Part shown: positions 22,002 through 34,211 of the stretch, piece by piece | How positions within the stretch are numbered: the stretch's first letter is position 1 | Layout: each line of letters starts with the position of its first letter | Source of the DNA: Capsicum annuum | Taxonomy: Eukaryota; Streptophyta; Magnoliopsida; Solanales; Solanaceae | Assembly: GCF_002878395.1 (NCBI RefSeq) | Contig: NC_061121.1 | Location: forward strand, 130,483,946 to 130,547,945 | Direction: 5' to 3' | DNA: 64,000 bases | The notes under the pieces: model-generated | Told to the model about the DNA's origin: nothing | What the model saw: only the letters and a program-made list of their open reading frames with translations | Database searches by the model: none | Made by a program: the position numbers and the translations under genes

Positions 22002-24084
22002 TGTCACGACCAGAACAAGGGCTTGGCCATGATGGATATCTCAACTTTATGAGGAAAAGAAACCACCCCTTTTACCTAGTCAAACAGAACATAATACAAC
22101 TAAAAATAGATGATTTCTAAATATATTGCAAGATAGGCTATGTTTCGAACGTATAACAAGATAGGCAACTCAACTAGCTCAGAAAGGAATCTAAGAATTT
22201 TAATAACCATCCCAATCCACATAATCCATGAAGACTCTAAGTAGACCAAAACCAATCTATGTTGGGACATTCCCCCGATGATTTACAAAAGAATTCAATA
22301 GGAGTAAACTAAAACATAAATGAAACACGACCTCCAAATGACATCCCTTCTTAAGAATGAAAGCTCACCACATAAAGATAACTGGTGACAACCCAAAAAT
22401 CCTATCAATGTATAGGAAAAGTAAAAGTGTCGCTAATTCCTACATTATATAGGGATACTATTTCTGGAGATAGTTAGTAAGGTGAGCACTAGCACGTAAC
22501 TCAGGGAAAGGATAAACTAATACCAAGTCAAAAACCATGATAAAATTCACATAAGCACATTGTAAATATATATATATATATATCATATTGGGATATAGAA
22601 CAAGGTTTATCATGTATCTTAATAATTATAAAATGGCAGCCACAAGCTATATAGGCTTAACACCCTTGCTGAAAGGGCCCCAATATGTGTTAACTCAAAC
22701 TAGAGAACTATTATATGTGCATATGCACTAGGGGTAACTTAAATACCCAGTAATATATCAAGGGTGACTCGAACACCCATTATCAAGCAAGGGTGACTCA
22801 AACACCCAACTATTTAGACCACCATCGGGGAATGTTGTTTCCATTATTGGCCCCTTGGGAGCTCTACTTTCAAAACCTAGCTACACAACCCCTATTAAGC
22901 CTATTTAAGAAATTTACACATTTTAATTCATTAAATCATGATACATATAAGACATACATTGTTGGTATCATCATACCAACTACACTTATAAAGTATTATC
23001 ATTATGCCATTAACATTTTATAAACTTTAGGAATGACCCTCTTAGTTTATTAAATCAATATGGGCGAACACCATGACCCCCTTTGTTCATTAAATCAAAG
23101 TAATTATGATTCAATAACCTCTTTATAAGATGTGATGGTTCCAAAAGTAGTTCAATGTGCATGCCTTCATGTTAAAAAAAAAAGATTTAGAAGATTTGGT
23201 TAAGATTATACCAATTATAATATTCAAAACCATCAATATGGGGTAATCCATAAATCCCATTCTATTTAACCACAACCTACTGCCCAAATTGTTCAAAACC
23301 ATCAATGTAAGTTTGGAATCATTCATAGAAGTCATGTGAAAAATAGTTCATTCATTAAGGCAAAAACCCTCAACACATATTCACAAACCACAATTCAATC
23401 ACACATGAATAAAAATTGTAAATACATTCTATTAACAAAATAAACTTTGGGAAAGAGTAACATTCCTAAGATATAATGAATTTTGGAGAGAAATCAATCC
23501 TTGAAAGCTCTAATTGCCAATTTCTTGTAAACCTAGTGTTCTTGACCTAGGGATGTGAGAGTGTTTGTGAGAGTCTATTTGATGGTTAAGTGTTGAGAAT
23601 AGGGTTCCCAATATGTTTTATTATTGTGGATCTTAAGTGGGGAAAGAGAGAAATGACTAAAGTTTCCTTAATTTAATGTTGAAAATTTACAACCAATGAT
23701 GATGGGTCATACTACGATTTGAGAGGACAGATTACCACTCGTCACCATAAGTCATAGTCTAGACAGTACCATAAGGCACCAACACTGGTCTAACTATGAT
23801 TCGTACTCAATGATTCATGAGGTTCAATTGTACAAGCATCAGAAATAAGGAACCATTACACTAGTTTTGCAATGGAAGGGACCCTACGACTTATAATGAG
23901 TCCATATGACTCGTTATATCCCAGTCATACTCAGGTTAGAGACTTTAGGTAACACATTTCTCTCCCTACTATCTGGGTCCTATTACCCATATGGACACCT
24001 TACGACTCATAAGGTAAGTCATAATCTGGATAGTACACTCAAAGGTTAAGAATTTATCAGAGACTAAAATCTTGGGTGTTATAA
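22002..24084 (-). repeat. E4 5' LTR
   Basis: On the plus strand it begins TGTCACGACC at 22002 and ends GGGTGTTATA at about 24084, that is, minus-strand start TATAACACCC and end GGTCGTGACA. About 2.08 kb. It contains an (AT)n run at 22567-22582 and a block at 23700-24010 with repeated T-A-C-G-A-C-T-C-like words. The outer end is judged from the terminal motif only. Confidence 0.72.
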
Positions 24085-24793
24085 GTGTTATGTGGTATAC
24101 ACCTCTTCTAGTTTACCCAGGATTTTTGGGGAATTTATATTATATATCATTTTAGTGAGATTCTCTTATAATGTGACATATTGCTATTTTTTTCCTCCTT
24201 GAACTAGTACATTCCTACCTTAATATACTTATTTTATTATTTTGATGTATGTGCTTTATGCTACGATAGGGCGGAAATTGTCTTACTCTGGGCTTTTTTG
24301 GGGTTAATTGGATGGTTGGTATAGTGCTACTCTCCATCACTTATGATTGGGGTTAGTTATTAATGTTTCTTACTTTGTACCAATTTTATACTAACCATTA
24401 ATTTTTATTTCCTTTTGCTACACTCAATGCAGGTATTTCTCAAAGTTAGAGAGCATAGATTTCGTTCTTCAGTATTGGCTAAGGTAATATTGAGGTAAAG
24501 GCTAGTGTTCCTAAAAGTTTGCCTGCATCACTCCTTATTTATATTATGTTTTATCCGTATTTAAGGAAATTTAGATCATTGGCAATATGTTACATTAGAG
24601 GCTTGTACTAGTGATAATTAGACATAGGATGTGTTTTTGAGATTGTATTTCATTTTTATATAATTTGCGATTATTTCTACTCTTACTTCTTCTACTTCAA
24701 TTTTGTTTTGATTATTGAGTTTGGGTTTGGTTGATATATCTATACCAGAGGAAGAGGATTGTCTCATCACAAACTCTAATATGGCTCGTGACA
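24085..24793 (+). repeat. Probable LTR remnant ending GCTCGTGACA
   Basis: No open frame. The segment ends TAATATGGCTCGTGACA, the usual end of the LTR family that begins TGTCACGACC (compare E4, opposite orientation). The stretch around 24430, GCAGGTATTTCTCAAAG, also looks like the U5 part of such LTRs. The 5' end is missing or unrecognised, and no primer site follows, so it is a solo or truncated LTR at best. Confidence 0.45.
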
Positions 24794-26390
24794 CATCAGC
24801 ACACCCATAACCTTACCTAACAAGGCTATAGGCAAAGTGTTACCTAGCCTTGTAGATTGTCTTAGTCTATGAAGCTTATGGTTCAAGTCTAAGAATTATC
24901 CATAGACTCGACCTTTGTAGTATCACCAAGTTTTTCAAAGTCCAGTATAAGTTCCAATCTTAAATTATTAGTAATTTTGTGTTATTGCCTTACATATATT
25001 ACCTGACATATCTAATAGAATATACTAACTAACTAAAATAGTTTTTCCTAATATTTATGAATATATAAGAATATATTCTCAACCACTATGATGCAGAATA
25101 ACTCTTCATAAACTGCAGGTAGAGCTAATGATTTTTCATTTAACTACAATATGATAGAGGTAAAATATTGTCTATTGAGACTCAATTTCTTGAAAATAAC
25201 AATTGGAATCAAACTAATATTTTCCCAAGATCTCATAAAGCACAAGTTGCCAACATTAGACTAATTGTAATTGTAATTTCCATGTTATTTGGATCCTTCA
25301 ATTTAGTCAGTAGTTTGTTCTAAATTTTGATAGCACTCCTTATTAAGTGCAACCATTACATATTGTAACAAACATATATATGGACCAAAATTTCTCTAAT
25401 ATATTTAGCATTCTTTGGAAACCTTTTCAACACATCGACTAGACAAACAATTATTTGAAATTTCTTAATAAATCAAGAAAATTCTTTAATCTGAATTTAT
25501 TTTCTACATAAACCTATGTGGAAAAGGAGGTATATATTTTGAACTTGAGGATACATCTTGTGCTTTGACCTTCTTCTCTGGATCAAGTTTCTTTCCTTAT
25601 TATGTACAAATCTCTACACTATATTTTGTGGAACAAGTTCCTCAAGTTTCTTTCCTTAGTATGTACGAATATCCGCACTATTTTTTATGGAGCAAGCTCC
25701 TCTAGATCCTTACTATTAAAAATAGTCACTACATGGATTTTTTTGTAGTTAAATATTGCCTACAAATCCCTCTTAGGACCTTATGTTTTGCCCTTTTTCA
25801 ATCTTTCCTATTAGCCTATAAAAATTTCTCATGGCTAGTTTCTGACGTTTCATAATCTTCTTCAACATTTGACCCATATTGGCTGGTTTAGCATTTGTTT
25901 GGTTACCCAGCGACTGCCGCTAATAATTTTTCTTATATTAACCTTGTGAGTAGTACTAATTCTAATTATGGATTTTATTTCCAACATGTAAGAAGTAAGG
26001 GTGTTACACTAAGTCAAATTACATGAAATTCCATAAATATGGCTGCCTCCATATCTGCTAGTAATACCTAAAAAATTACATCCCTTGATATAATGACCCT
26101 TCATGTCATTTTCTATATTTTCGGTTATTTTTATTGTTAAATATTTTCCATAGCTGCCCTAAGTAATTTATGACTTGCTAAAGCTGACAAATCAATAACT
26201 TGGCAATTCATTTGGTTATTAGAGCCAATTCTCATCTTAGAAGTTTTTGTTGATTCTAAATGGCCTCTAAATGAAAAATTTTGTAAGACGATCTTGTATA
26301 CAAATTCTGACTGTGCCAGCAACTCCAAATTACTGATTTTAGGCTATGCAGACCTTTGGTTTGGGTCCAGAGGCACCCAGACTCATTGTA
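24794..26390. other. AT-rich gap with no recognisable gene
   Basis: I see no gene, LTR end or RNA gene here. A 59-bp tandem duplication lies at 25584-25702. A 63-codon minus-strand frame at 26137-26328 has no recognised motif and no supporting context. Confidence 0.6.
25584..25702. repeat. 59-bp tandem duplication
   Basis: Two diverged copies, the first starting CAAGTTTCTTTCCTTATTAT at 25584 and the second CAAGTTTCTTTCCTTAGTAT at 25643. Both end in an A-C-A-A-G-T/C-T/C-C-C-T-C-like stretch. Confidence 0.85.
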
Positions 26391-26396
26391 ACCTAT

Positions 26397-28343
26397 TGGT
26401 CGAAAAGTTGAGAAAATGAAATATGAATATGGGACCCATATTTTATCAAAATGACCTCAGATGGAAATCTGAGTGTACTATCATGTTTGAAACATTAAAT
26501 TTGGTATGGTTACATAGTTTATTTACGTGTACGAGATATTGGATTAGTACCTAGGGTATGACGAAAACTTAGAAGAATTTTCAAGTTTCAACAACTATCA
26601 GGTGCAGCTGTAATTGTAAGCTAAGGATCGCGATCATTGTACTCTTAGTTGACAAAGTGTTGTGATCACAATAAGGAAGCATTGTGATTGCAACATTATC
26701 TTCTGATGCACTAAGTTGCGATCGCAGGTCCTAGACGGTGATATCGGGACTTGAAGACTAGTTTAAGTATAAATAGACTCCAAAGTCATAAATTAAGCCA
26801 TTTTAATTCATTAAATGAGAGCCAAAACCCTAAGGAGTGAGATATCTAAAAACTGAGAATTGTGGGTGATTTGAGAGCTTGATTAACATTTATTTTTGCA
26901 ATAATCTTTCGATTTTAGGTATGATTTCCCCCTTTTCCTTGTGAAATTTTTTGATTTCTTGATAAAAACCCCAAAACCATTAGGGTTTGATTTTAGACTC
27001 AATTTAGCTTGATTTTCACCCTTTTTAAGGGTAATAATTCCTTGAGCTCTTGAGGGTGCATTGGGTTGGTCTCGTAAACTTAATTTCAATTATTAGGACC
27101 CACATTGGGTTTTTAGGTGATTTTTGGAAAAGAAGCACAATGATTTAATATAGGTATTATTATTCTCATATTGATGAGTAGAATGTATTTTTAATAACTT
27201 GTCATATTAAGGAGGCTTCTCATAAGGGAAAAATGGTATTTTAGTAGTCCGTTGATCTTTCTTTGGTGTTAGGTTGGCTAAATTTATCCTGTGTTATATT
27301 GAGCTATGTTATAGTATGTTTATGATACCTTGTTAGATGTGGGTTGGGTTTTAGGTGTTATCTTGATGAAATACAAAACTTGGGTTAGTTGGACTGTTTA
27401 GGCTAAATTGAAATTGTAGAGTTGAAATACATAGCTTCATTCCTTATTCCTTAAGAGAATTTCACTTTATTAGTCATGCTTAGCATGAGAATGCCCTATA
27501 TTGCTCAAGATTAAATAAAATACCTTCAACACCCATCCTTAGTGTAAGATTGGCCTTAGTTCCTTTATTAGGGAAGGTTTTCGTAGTTAATACATTGTCT
27601 TAGATGTTGTGTTTAAGAAGGAAATTTACCTTAGGGCTAATTGTGGGTTGCAATACATCTAATAGTGGATTTAGGTATCTTAGACTAGTCTGGGGTGGTA
27701 TTTGACATAAAATGTGTTTTAGGGATTTTGAAGTGGGATATTTAACCTAACTTAATCCAAGAATTATGAATAGTTATCTTAAAACCCTTATATGCTTATT
27801 AAATGCGGAGATAATGCCCTTTTAAGGCAATATTCAGGAACCTTGGTACTTGTTGGTTATAATGAATAACATAGGAAGTAACACCTAATTATTATGTCAT
27901 ATGTATGATTTATTGTTAAGCTTATGACAAGCAATTCATTATGTTATTGTTTGGATATTGATTGGACTACCGAATATATCATTGAATAAGACCTTGACTA
28001 TCATATTGTCAAAGTCATAAATTATGTTATTGACTATGCTATGAATAAGCTATATATCATGCCATGGATTAGCTATTGGTCAAGCTATTGATAAGCTGCC
28101 TTTTATGCTAAGAATAATTCATAGAATATACTATTGATAAGTCATTTCTCATGATATTGCTTATGATTATAAGGATGGTAATAAATTATGCAAGTAGTCA
28201 TGTTAGAAAGCATTCTTTTTGATGATATTAGCAATAGTGTTCTTATTTGTTCTACAAGTTATGACTATTGATTATATGGGAAAGTATTATATTAACTAGG
28301 CTAGAGATCTTAATTCTTAATTGTATTGGCACTTATGGCATTG
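26397..28343 (+). repeat. Old LTR-like sequence, interrupted by E5
   Basis: It follows the layout of the LTRs in this window: a possible TGTAAC start (26397), a CpG-rich block with GATCGCGATC and GCGATCGCAGG words (26625-26740), a TATA box AGTATAAATAG (about 26764), a telobox AAACCCTAA at 26825, and a donor-like TTTTAGGTATG near 26917. From 27950 to 28150 there are irregular repeats of words such as G-C-T-A-T-T-G and A-T-T-G-A-T-A-A-G. E5 was inserted at 28348. The same old sequence probably resumes at 63754. No LTR partner or coding region is visible. Confidence 0.5.
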
Positions 28344-28348
28344 ATTAT
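28344..28348. repeat. E5 target-site duplication, left copy (ATTAT)
   Basis: Perfect match to 63749-63753, 35.4 kb away. This ties the two outermost family-B LTRs into one element. Confidence 0.9.
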
Positions 28349-30854
28349 TGTAAGACCCTACAAAATTTTAAGCTAAACTCAATCCATTAAAGCCTGAAAA
28401 GAGGTCCTAGACTTAGAAATTTCAGCGAAGTATTTATAATTAGAAGTATTTAGCCTTCGTAAGTTGGAAATCTTATTTCACAACCCTTATGACCTTAAAA
28501 TATTCATTTTTAGGTTGATTTATGATCAAGTATGCCAGTAGGTGTTCTCGAACAAGTTTCAGATTTTTTGAACATCATTTGCAGCATATTTGGAAGTCCC
28601 AACCGGTGGATCAATGTAATTTCGATACACCGCATCTCCTATTGCATTGAGAAATGTTTTTCCCAGCTTCCAGGGCCAATTTTTAGTGAAACGACGCAGA
28701 CTCAATGCGGCGTATAGGCCATAGCATCGATCCCATCAATGCTGCAAGTTGGGTTACGCGTCACTGGGTTAGTTTTCATCATTAAAACTCCGCGTCCTTA
28801 ATCGTATTTGGGTAATTTCCCACGTCTATCCAGCCCCCAAAATACAAAATTCAGCCCTCAATAAGAAAATTACACTCATTCTCTCTAAAATTACTCAAGA
28901 GGTAAAAACACTAGCTTTAAAAATCAAGGTCAATCGTCACAAATTTCACCAAGAACCTTCAAGGATTAATCCTCTCAGGTATGTTAGATGTTCATCTATG
29001 GGTACCTTCTACCCGTAGAGTCCAAGAATCCCCATTTAAAACTACAAGTTTATGGAATTACAAATTCCCATATTTGAAATTGATTGTACGGATGTCTATG
29101 ATGTTAATTTGGTTTTCAATACATGATTATGATAAGATTCATGAAAATAGAATACTATTTATGGGAAATTTTATGAATTGCATGTTAAATCCATGAAACT
29201 TCATGTATGGCCATTATAGTCGCAATGTTTATATGTTGTCCGTGTTATATACATTAAGTTGTACTCCCCAAATGTTTGATTGAATGCCTATGTGAATTAA
29301 AGGGAGAAATCATGACATGCCAGTATACGTACAAGCTTATGCCCTACAAGTGTTTGATGAAATGCTTATGTGATTTGACTAGTGAAAGCATGACATGTTA
29401 TTATGTGATCCCATTCATGCATAAGATCATGTATATCAAGTGTTTGACAAAATGTCTAAATGAGTGCATTGTTAGCAAGAAAGTATTGTTATGCCTTTAT
29501 GATCATGCTATGTTTTACTTTCCATGCTATCGAGTCTTGGGTATTTAATATTCGACAATCTAGCTGTTTACCTGGAGCCATTGTCAGTTACAGAATAATA
29601 TCAGTCATCTCAAGATTAGTAGAATTCAGTCATCTACAGAACTCAATAAAACTCAGTCAGTTATAGAACTCAAAAAAACTCAGAAAATATAGTATCAGTC
29701 CAGTCCAATTTTGTATACTTAGTTCAGTGTCTTTTAGTTGGGAGTAGGATTCAGCACCGAGCGAGCCTAGGGATAGGGGCTCACTCTTTAGTAAGGACTA
29801 GGTCCTTAGAATTAATCCCTAAGTTCCAGAAGTAGGTAGCCAGTGTAGCTTATAAGGTATCACCCGTTAGATTGGACTGACATACTCAGGGATCACCCAT
29901 TAGTTTAGGACTAATCTCAGGGGTCACTCGCTAGACTAGGACTAATCCCATAGCTAGTTCTAGTACCCGTGGCATGGTATTATCACCCTTCCTACTATGG
30001 TCACAGGTTGGACCCCTATCAGCTCAGATTTGGGCCATGTCGTTTAGATGATTATGTCCCACAGTCTCAGTTTTAGTCTCAGTTTAGAATTCAGTTTAGT
30101 TCTACAGAATCAGGACTGTCAGACACAGTCACTCAATATCAGTAATTCAGTTATCAGTAGTTTCAGATATCAGTTACTCAGTTATCAAAACTCAGCACTT
30201 AGCTTCATAAAATCTTAGATACAGTATATATATATATATGTATGTGCACAGTATTACATACTTAGTATTTACATCAATGTCAGTTATCTATGTACTTTCA
30301 AATTCGATTACTCTATAATATTCAATCAGTTATTTTTCATGCATATGAACCCTTGCATTTAACCTAATCTGATCTAGAATACCTGTACATGCCATGTACT
30401 AATGCATACTTTCTCTTTACGCTATGATGTCTTATATCATAGGTTCGGACACTCAGGTTCCCAACTGTGCTTAAGTTGATCAAGTCAGCAGTCGCCGATT
30501 TAGTATTGAATGCTCATCTATCGAGGGCATATCTTATGTCAGCATTTTAGTTTATCAGTAGTTTAGTAGCTGGAGTTAGTTAGGGGCTTATCCCATTAAC
30601 TCCATATTCAGACAGTTCAGTTAGAGAATCCAGACTAGACTAGTTCAGATAGTGTTTAATTTTCATATGTTTTACCAGATGTCATTATTTATCAGTATTT
30701 AGATTTTGAAACTTATGGAAATTCAGCCTAATTCCACATTTATTTCAGTATTATTATTCAGTGATCACAACAGATATTAATCATGGGTTAGCTTGTGGTC
30801 CTTCGGGGTCATAAGCACCGTGTAGTGTTCGGGGTACAGACTCGGGGTGTTACA
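28349..30854 (+). repeat. E5 5' LTR (family B)
   Basis: It starts TGTAAGACCC and ends GGGGTGTTACA, 2506 bp. Landmarks: CpG-bearing block 28600-28790, donor-like CAGGTATGTTAGATG at 28979, (TA)n run about 30220-30238, acceptor-like TCATAG ending at 30442, and a U5 block with GGGTTAGCTTG near 30785. It is colinear with the split 3' LTR. Confidence 0.92.
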
Positions 30855-30858
30855 AACT

Positions 30859-30871
30859 TAGTATCAAAGCC
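30859..30871 (+). other. E5 primer binding site (tRNA-iMet type, mutated)
   Basis: TAGTATCAAAGCC, four bases after the LTR end. It differs from the TGGTATCAGAGCC consensus at two positions, both G-to-A. Confidence 0.82.
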
Positions 30872-31076
30872 TAAGGTTTAAAAGAGTCCTAATAAGTCTA
30901 AAATACATATCAAGTAGAGTTTTGTGCATGGATGTGTAGTGCGCCACACTTATGGATAGGAGTCTATGAGATATTTTAGGAAAAGTTTCCTTTCTTTCAG
31001 TATTCATGTCGTGTGTGTGAGCATGATCTCAATTTAAACTCTTAGTATAATTCATTTCTTACCCTCATTATAGAAC

Positions 31077-32193
31077 ATGCCTCCCAAAAAGACTAACGAA
31101 AGAAAAACCAAAACTCAATCAGCACCTCAGCCTATTCAGGCAGATCCCTTGGACGAGCATGTCTCCCATATAGAATTTAGAGCTGTATTCACTACTCTAG
31201 CCTATTCAATAACAACTCAAAATGAATGAACAGATATTGTTCAGGTGAACCTAGTTGCCAATACTATCGTTTCCAGGATTCTAGACTTCACCCGAATTAA
31301 TCCTCCCCTATTCTCAAGATCTAAGTCAGAAGAGGATCCACAGGAGTTTCTCGATCAGGTTCAGAAAGTTATAGATATTATGGGAGTGACTTCCAGTGAG
31401 AGTACTAAGTTATTTTCCTATCAGCTACAAGATGCATCTCATACGTGGTTTAAGAAATGGAAGGTAGACAGGTGCAAAGATGCAGATCCCATATAGTGGG
31501 AAGAGTTTGCTACTACTTTTATAGATAGATTCTTTCCCTTAGAGCTGAGAGAAGCCAAGGTGTTAGAGTTCATCAATCTTAGGCAGGGCAGTATGAGTGT
31601 GAAAGAGTATTCCCTCAAGTTTACTCAGTTAGCCAAGTATGCTCCCTATATAGTAGGAGACAGTAGGTCCAGAATGATCAAGTTCGTATTTGGGATAACA
31701 GATAGTGCGGTTAAGGAGTGCAGAACTGCGATGTTGATTAAGGAGATGGACATATCTAGGCTTATGGTCCATGCTCAATAGATTAAGGAATAGAAGCTTA
31801 AGAAGAAAGAGAGAGAGAATAAGAGAGTTAGAACAGGTAGATTTAATTTCAATCATCCTAAGTAAGAGGGCGGTACCCATTCCCATTTTCATCCAAAATC
31901 TTTATTACTCAGCTAGTGTACCAATACAAAATTTCAATAATGACAATCATGATGGGGCGCCAGGCTCCAAAACCCAAGGTAGTGTGAGCAGTGGTCGTAC
32001 CTATCCGCTTTGCAAAGAATGTGGTAGACATCACCTAGGTGCATGTAGAGTTGGCCATGATGTATGTTTTAGATGTGGTAAGCTAGAAAATAGGATGCTA
32101 GAGTGTAGAGTAATGGTTCAGAGGGGAAAGGATTTGGCCCAACAGGGTCAGTACAATTGTCTTTCAACTCAGTTCGGTCGCCCAAATCAGTAG
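31077..32193 (+). pseudogene. gag: E5 gag (broken)
   Basis: The ATG at 31077 starts MPPKKTNERK. In-frame stops are TGA at 31227, TAG at 31494 and TAG at 31779, the last two at positions where relatives have Gln. The frame continues through F-S-Y-Q-L-Q-D, S-V-K-E-Y-S-L-K-F-T-Q-L and M-D-I-S-R-L-M-V-H-A-Q. A frameshift near 31905 moves the C-terminal part to the next frame. There the zinc knuckle at 32065-32106 reads CFRCGKLENRMLEC, with Asn in place of the zinc-binding His. It resembles the gag of E2 and E6. Confidence 0.88.
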
Positions 32194-32269
32194 GGTGTCA
32201 CTTCTAGGGCTGCCAGTGGGCTATGCCTAAATAGGTTTTATACACTTCAGTCCAAACAAAATAAGGAAA

Positions 32270-32600
32270 TTTTCCCTGATGTGGTCACTGGTATGTTACA
32301 TATCTTCTATTTACATATTTATGCCTTATTAGGTCACAGAGCTTCTCTATCTTTTGTAACACCTTACATAGCAGTCAACTTAAAACTTGAGTGAGAAGTC
32401 TTAACTGAACCATTCTCGGTCTCTACCCCAGTGGGTAAGTTTATTATAGCCAGACAAGTATATAGAAATTACTCAGTTCCAATGTCCAAAAAATTTCTTC
32501 AGTTGAGTTCAGTAATAGAGTTGTTTAGTTTTAGTTTCTTGATGAACTAGTCCTTGAATGAAGGGGTAGTACTTTAGTTTCAGTTGATTTAAGTTAGAAT
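32270..32600 (+). pseudogene. E5 protease remnant; end of recognisable coding sequence
   Basis: Reading D-V-V-T-G-M-L then Y-A-L-L-G-H-R-A-S-L-S-F-V-T-P gives a clear protease start, but the catalytic Asp of L-L-D-P-G is replaced (L-L-G-H-R). The similarity runs to a S-L-N-E-G-V-V stretch (about 32550) that E2 has between protease and RT. Beyond about 32600 no pol similarity is seen, which marks where the pol genes were lost. Confidence 0.78.
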
Positions 32601-34211
32601 CTCTAGATTAACCCAGTAGAAAGAAGAGTTGAGAATTCTATATTTGCCAGTGTTGAGGTTGCTAAATGATGATTGCTGGGGCAATAAAAAGCTAAGAATT
32701 ATGTATCAGAAGGAAGTACTAGCAGTGGACCTTACATTATCAGGAGTAGTCCTTCTTAATGAGTTTAGTGTCTATGAGAATTATCATATCTCAGGCTCTA
32801 GAGTAAAGTGGTTTTAGTTTAATTTAGAGTTTATTAAGTAGTTCACACACTTAGAATAACAGCTTTAAGCTAAGGAGGAGATGGTAGAACATGTAACCAA
32901 GTTAGACTTTCAGGTTTTAGTAATAATATTAGTATGCATAGAAAAGTAGTGGGACAGATTGATTCCCAACCTATCCTTACATCAGTGCAAAGTTTTGTAC
33001 TTCAGTTCATGATATCTACTCATGCCATGTATGTCAGCTCTATGATCATAGACCATATTCGTGCACATTATCAAAAATCATATACTGTTATAGTTCCTAA
33101 TATAAGGAGTTCCAATTCACTCAGTATTATGAATCATGTTTCATGAATGCAGAAACCCCAAACTCAGGTCTTGCAGCTCATTACTCATGTACTCAAGCTT
33201 TATAGTATGCTCAGTTTCCATGGCTCATGGCTCAAGCTATACACCTAATGATCAGCTAAATTTAGATTTCATCTTGTATATCCTCAGTCTAGATCTCTTG
33301 ATAAAATCTAGGATATTGATGTTCTATTCCTTAGGCCTCAGTTACATATTAAGTTCGGTATAGTCATTCATGCTTTAGGTCCTCATGTTTTAAACTTCAG
33401 TAGACTCTCCTTATGAAATGATATAGTGATTAGAAGTTGCTTAGAAGGGGGAGAGTGAATGTTTCATGTTAAGAAAAGATTGTTGCATGCTTGCTTTACA
33501 CGAGGCTGTAGTTATGAAGATAGGATTTAATGTTATGTGTATGTGTGAATAGCTAAATGTATTAGGAGATTTGAGTAGGCTTGAACATAGTGGGAGAATT
33601 CAGTCTAGCTCAGACCTCAGTAGGTAGAGTTATTAGTGCCCATATTACCGAATTTTAGCCATGTTGTGATTTCTTATTCAGATGTCTTATTCAGACCACA
33701 CTAAGATTCCCTTGCTCCCTAAAGTCAGTAGAAATTTATAAAAAGAGTGTCAAGAAATGCTCCAGTTGAGTATAAGTTTCAGTATGTGTTAGCCCATAAA
33801 GCCAGGAATTTAGTTTAGAAGTCAGGCAGACAAGTTTGTACAGTTTCGTTTGTACGGTATCCCCATTTTTCCACCCAGTCGTACTATCCGTAGTTTCGTG
33901 AATATGACTGTTCCAAGATAGCATCCTAGTAGTTTCGAATTCAGCTCAGTTCATGTATTATGCCTCAGTTTCAGATATCAGATATTTAGTCACAATTTAG
34001 GCCGTAGGTGCCCCATGCATTGTCTCAGCCTTTCCTCAGCATCCCAGCCAAGTCAACACTCTTTGGGGGACCTAATGTCACAAGGAGGAGATGCACTATA
34101 ATCCCCCGATCTTTCATGACCTAAACCTTCCATCTTGTCTTTATGTAACAAATTCAGTTTGGAGTAATGGGTACTCATAGGTGGACTCTCAAGTTCCAAT
34201 CTCAGCTGTAA
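32600..34211 (+). other. E5 non-coding internal region, first part
   Basis: No RT, RNase H or integrase block on either strand. From about 33540 on, the sequence aligns by eye with E8 59180-59950 and with the minus strand of E6 (about 38030-37500), including a C-T-T-A-T-T-C-A-G-A-T-G-T-C box and a C-A-C/G-T-C-G/A-T-A-C-T-A-T-C-C-G-like box. Short open frames (for example 33136-33363) are not conserved. Confidence 0.75.

Noticed and set aside
21616..22044. 142-codon minus-strand open frame
   Set aside because: It crosses the E4 gag/LTR junction in a different frame from the recognisable gag.
24400..24460. Possible 3' splice site and exon (ACTCAATGCAG/GTATTTCTC)
   Set aside because: No coding frame follows, and the stretch resembles the U5 region of an LTR family.
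26137..26328. 63-codon minus-strand frame in the unassigned gap
   Set aside because: No recognised motif, no promoter or neighbour, and within chance length for AT-rich DNA.
28981..29196. Plus-strand frame of 71 codons, also in the other E5 LTR (53479-53778)
   Set aside because: It begins inside the donor-like site of the LTR and is explained by the paired LTRs. No protein pattern.
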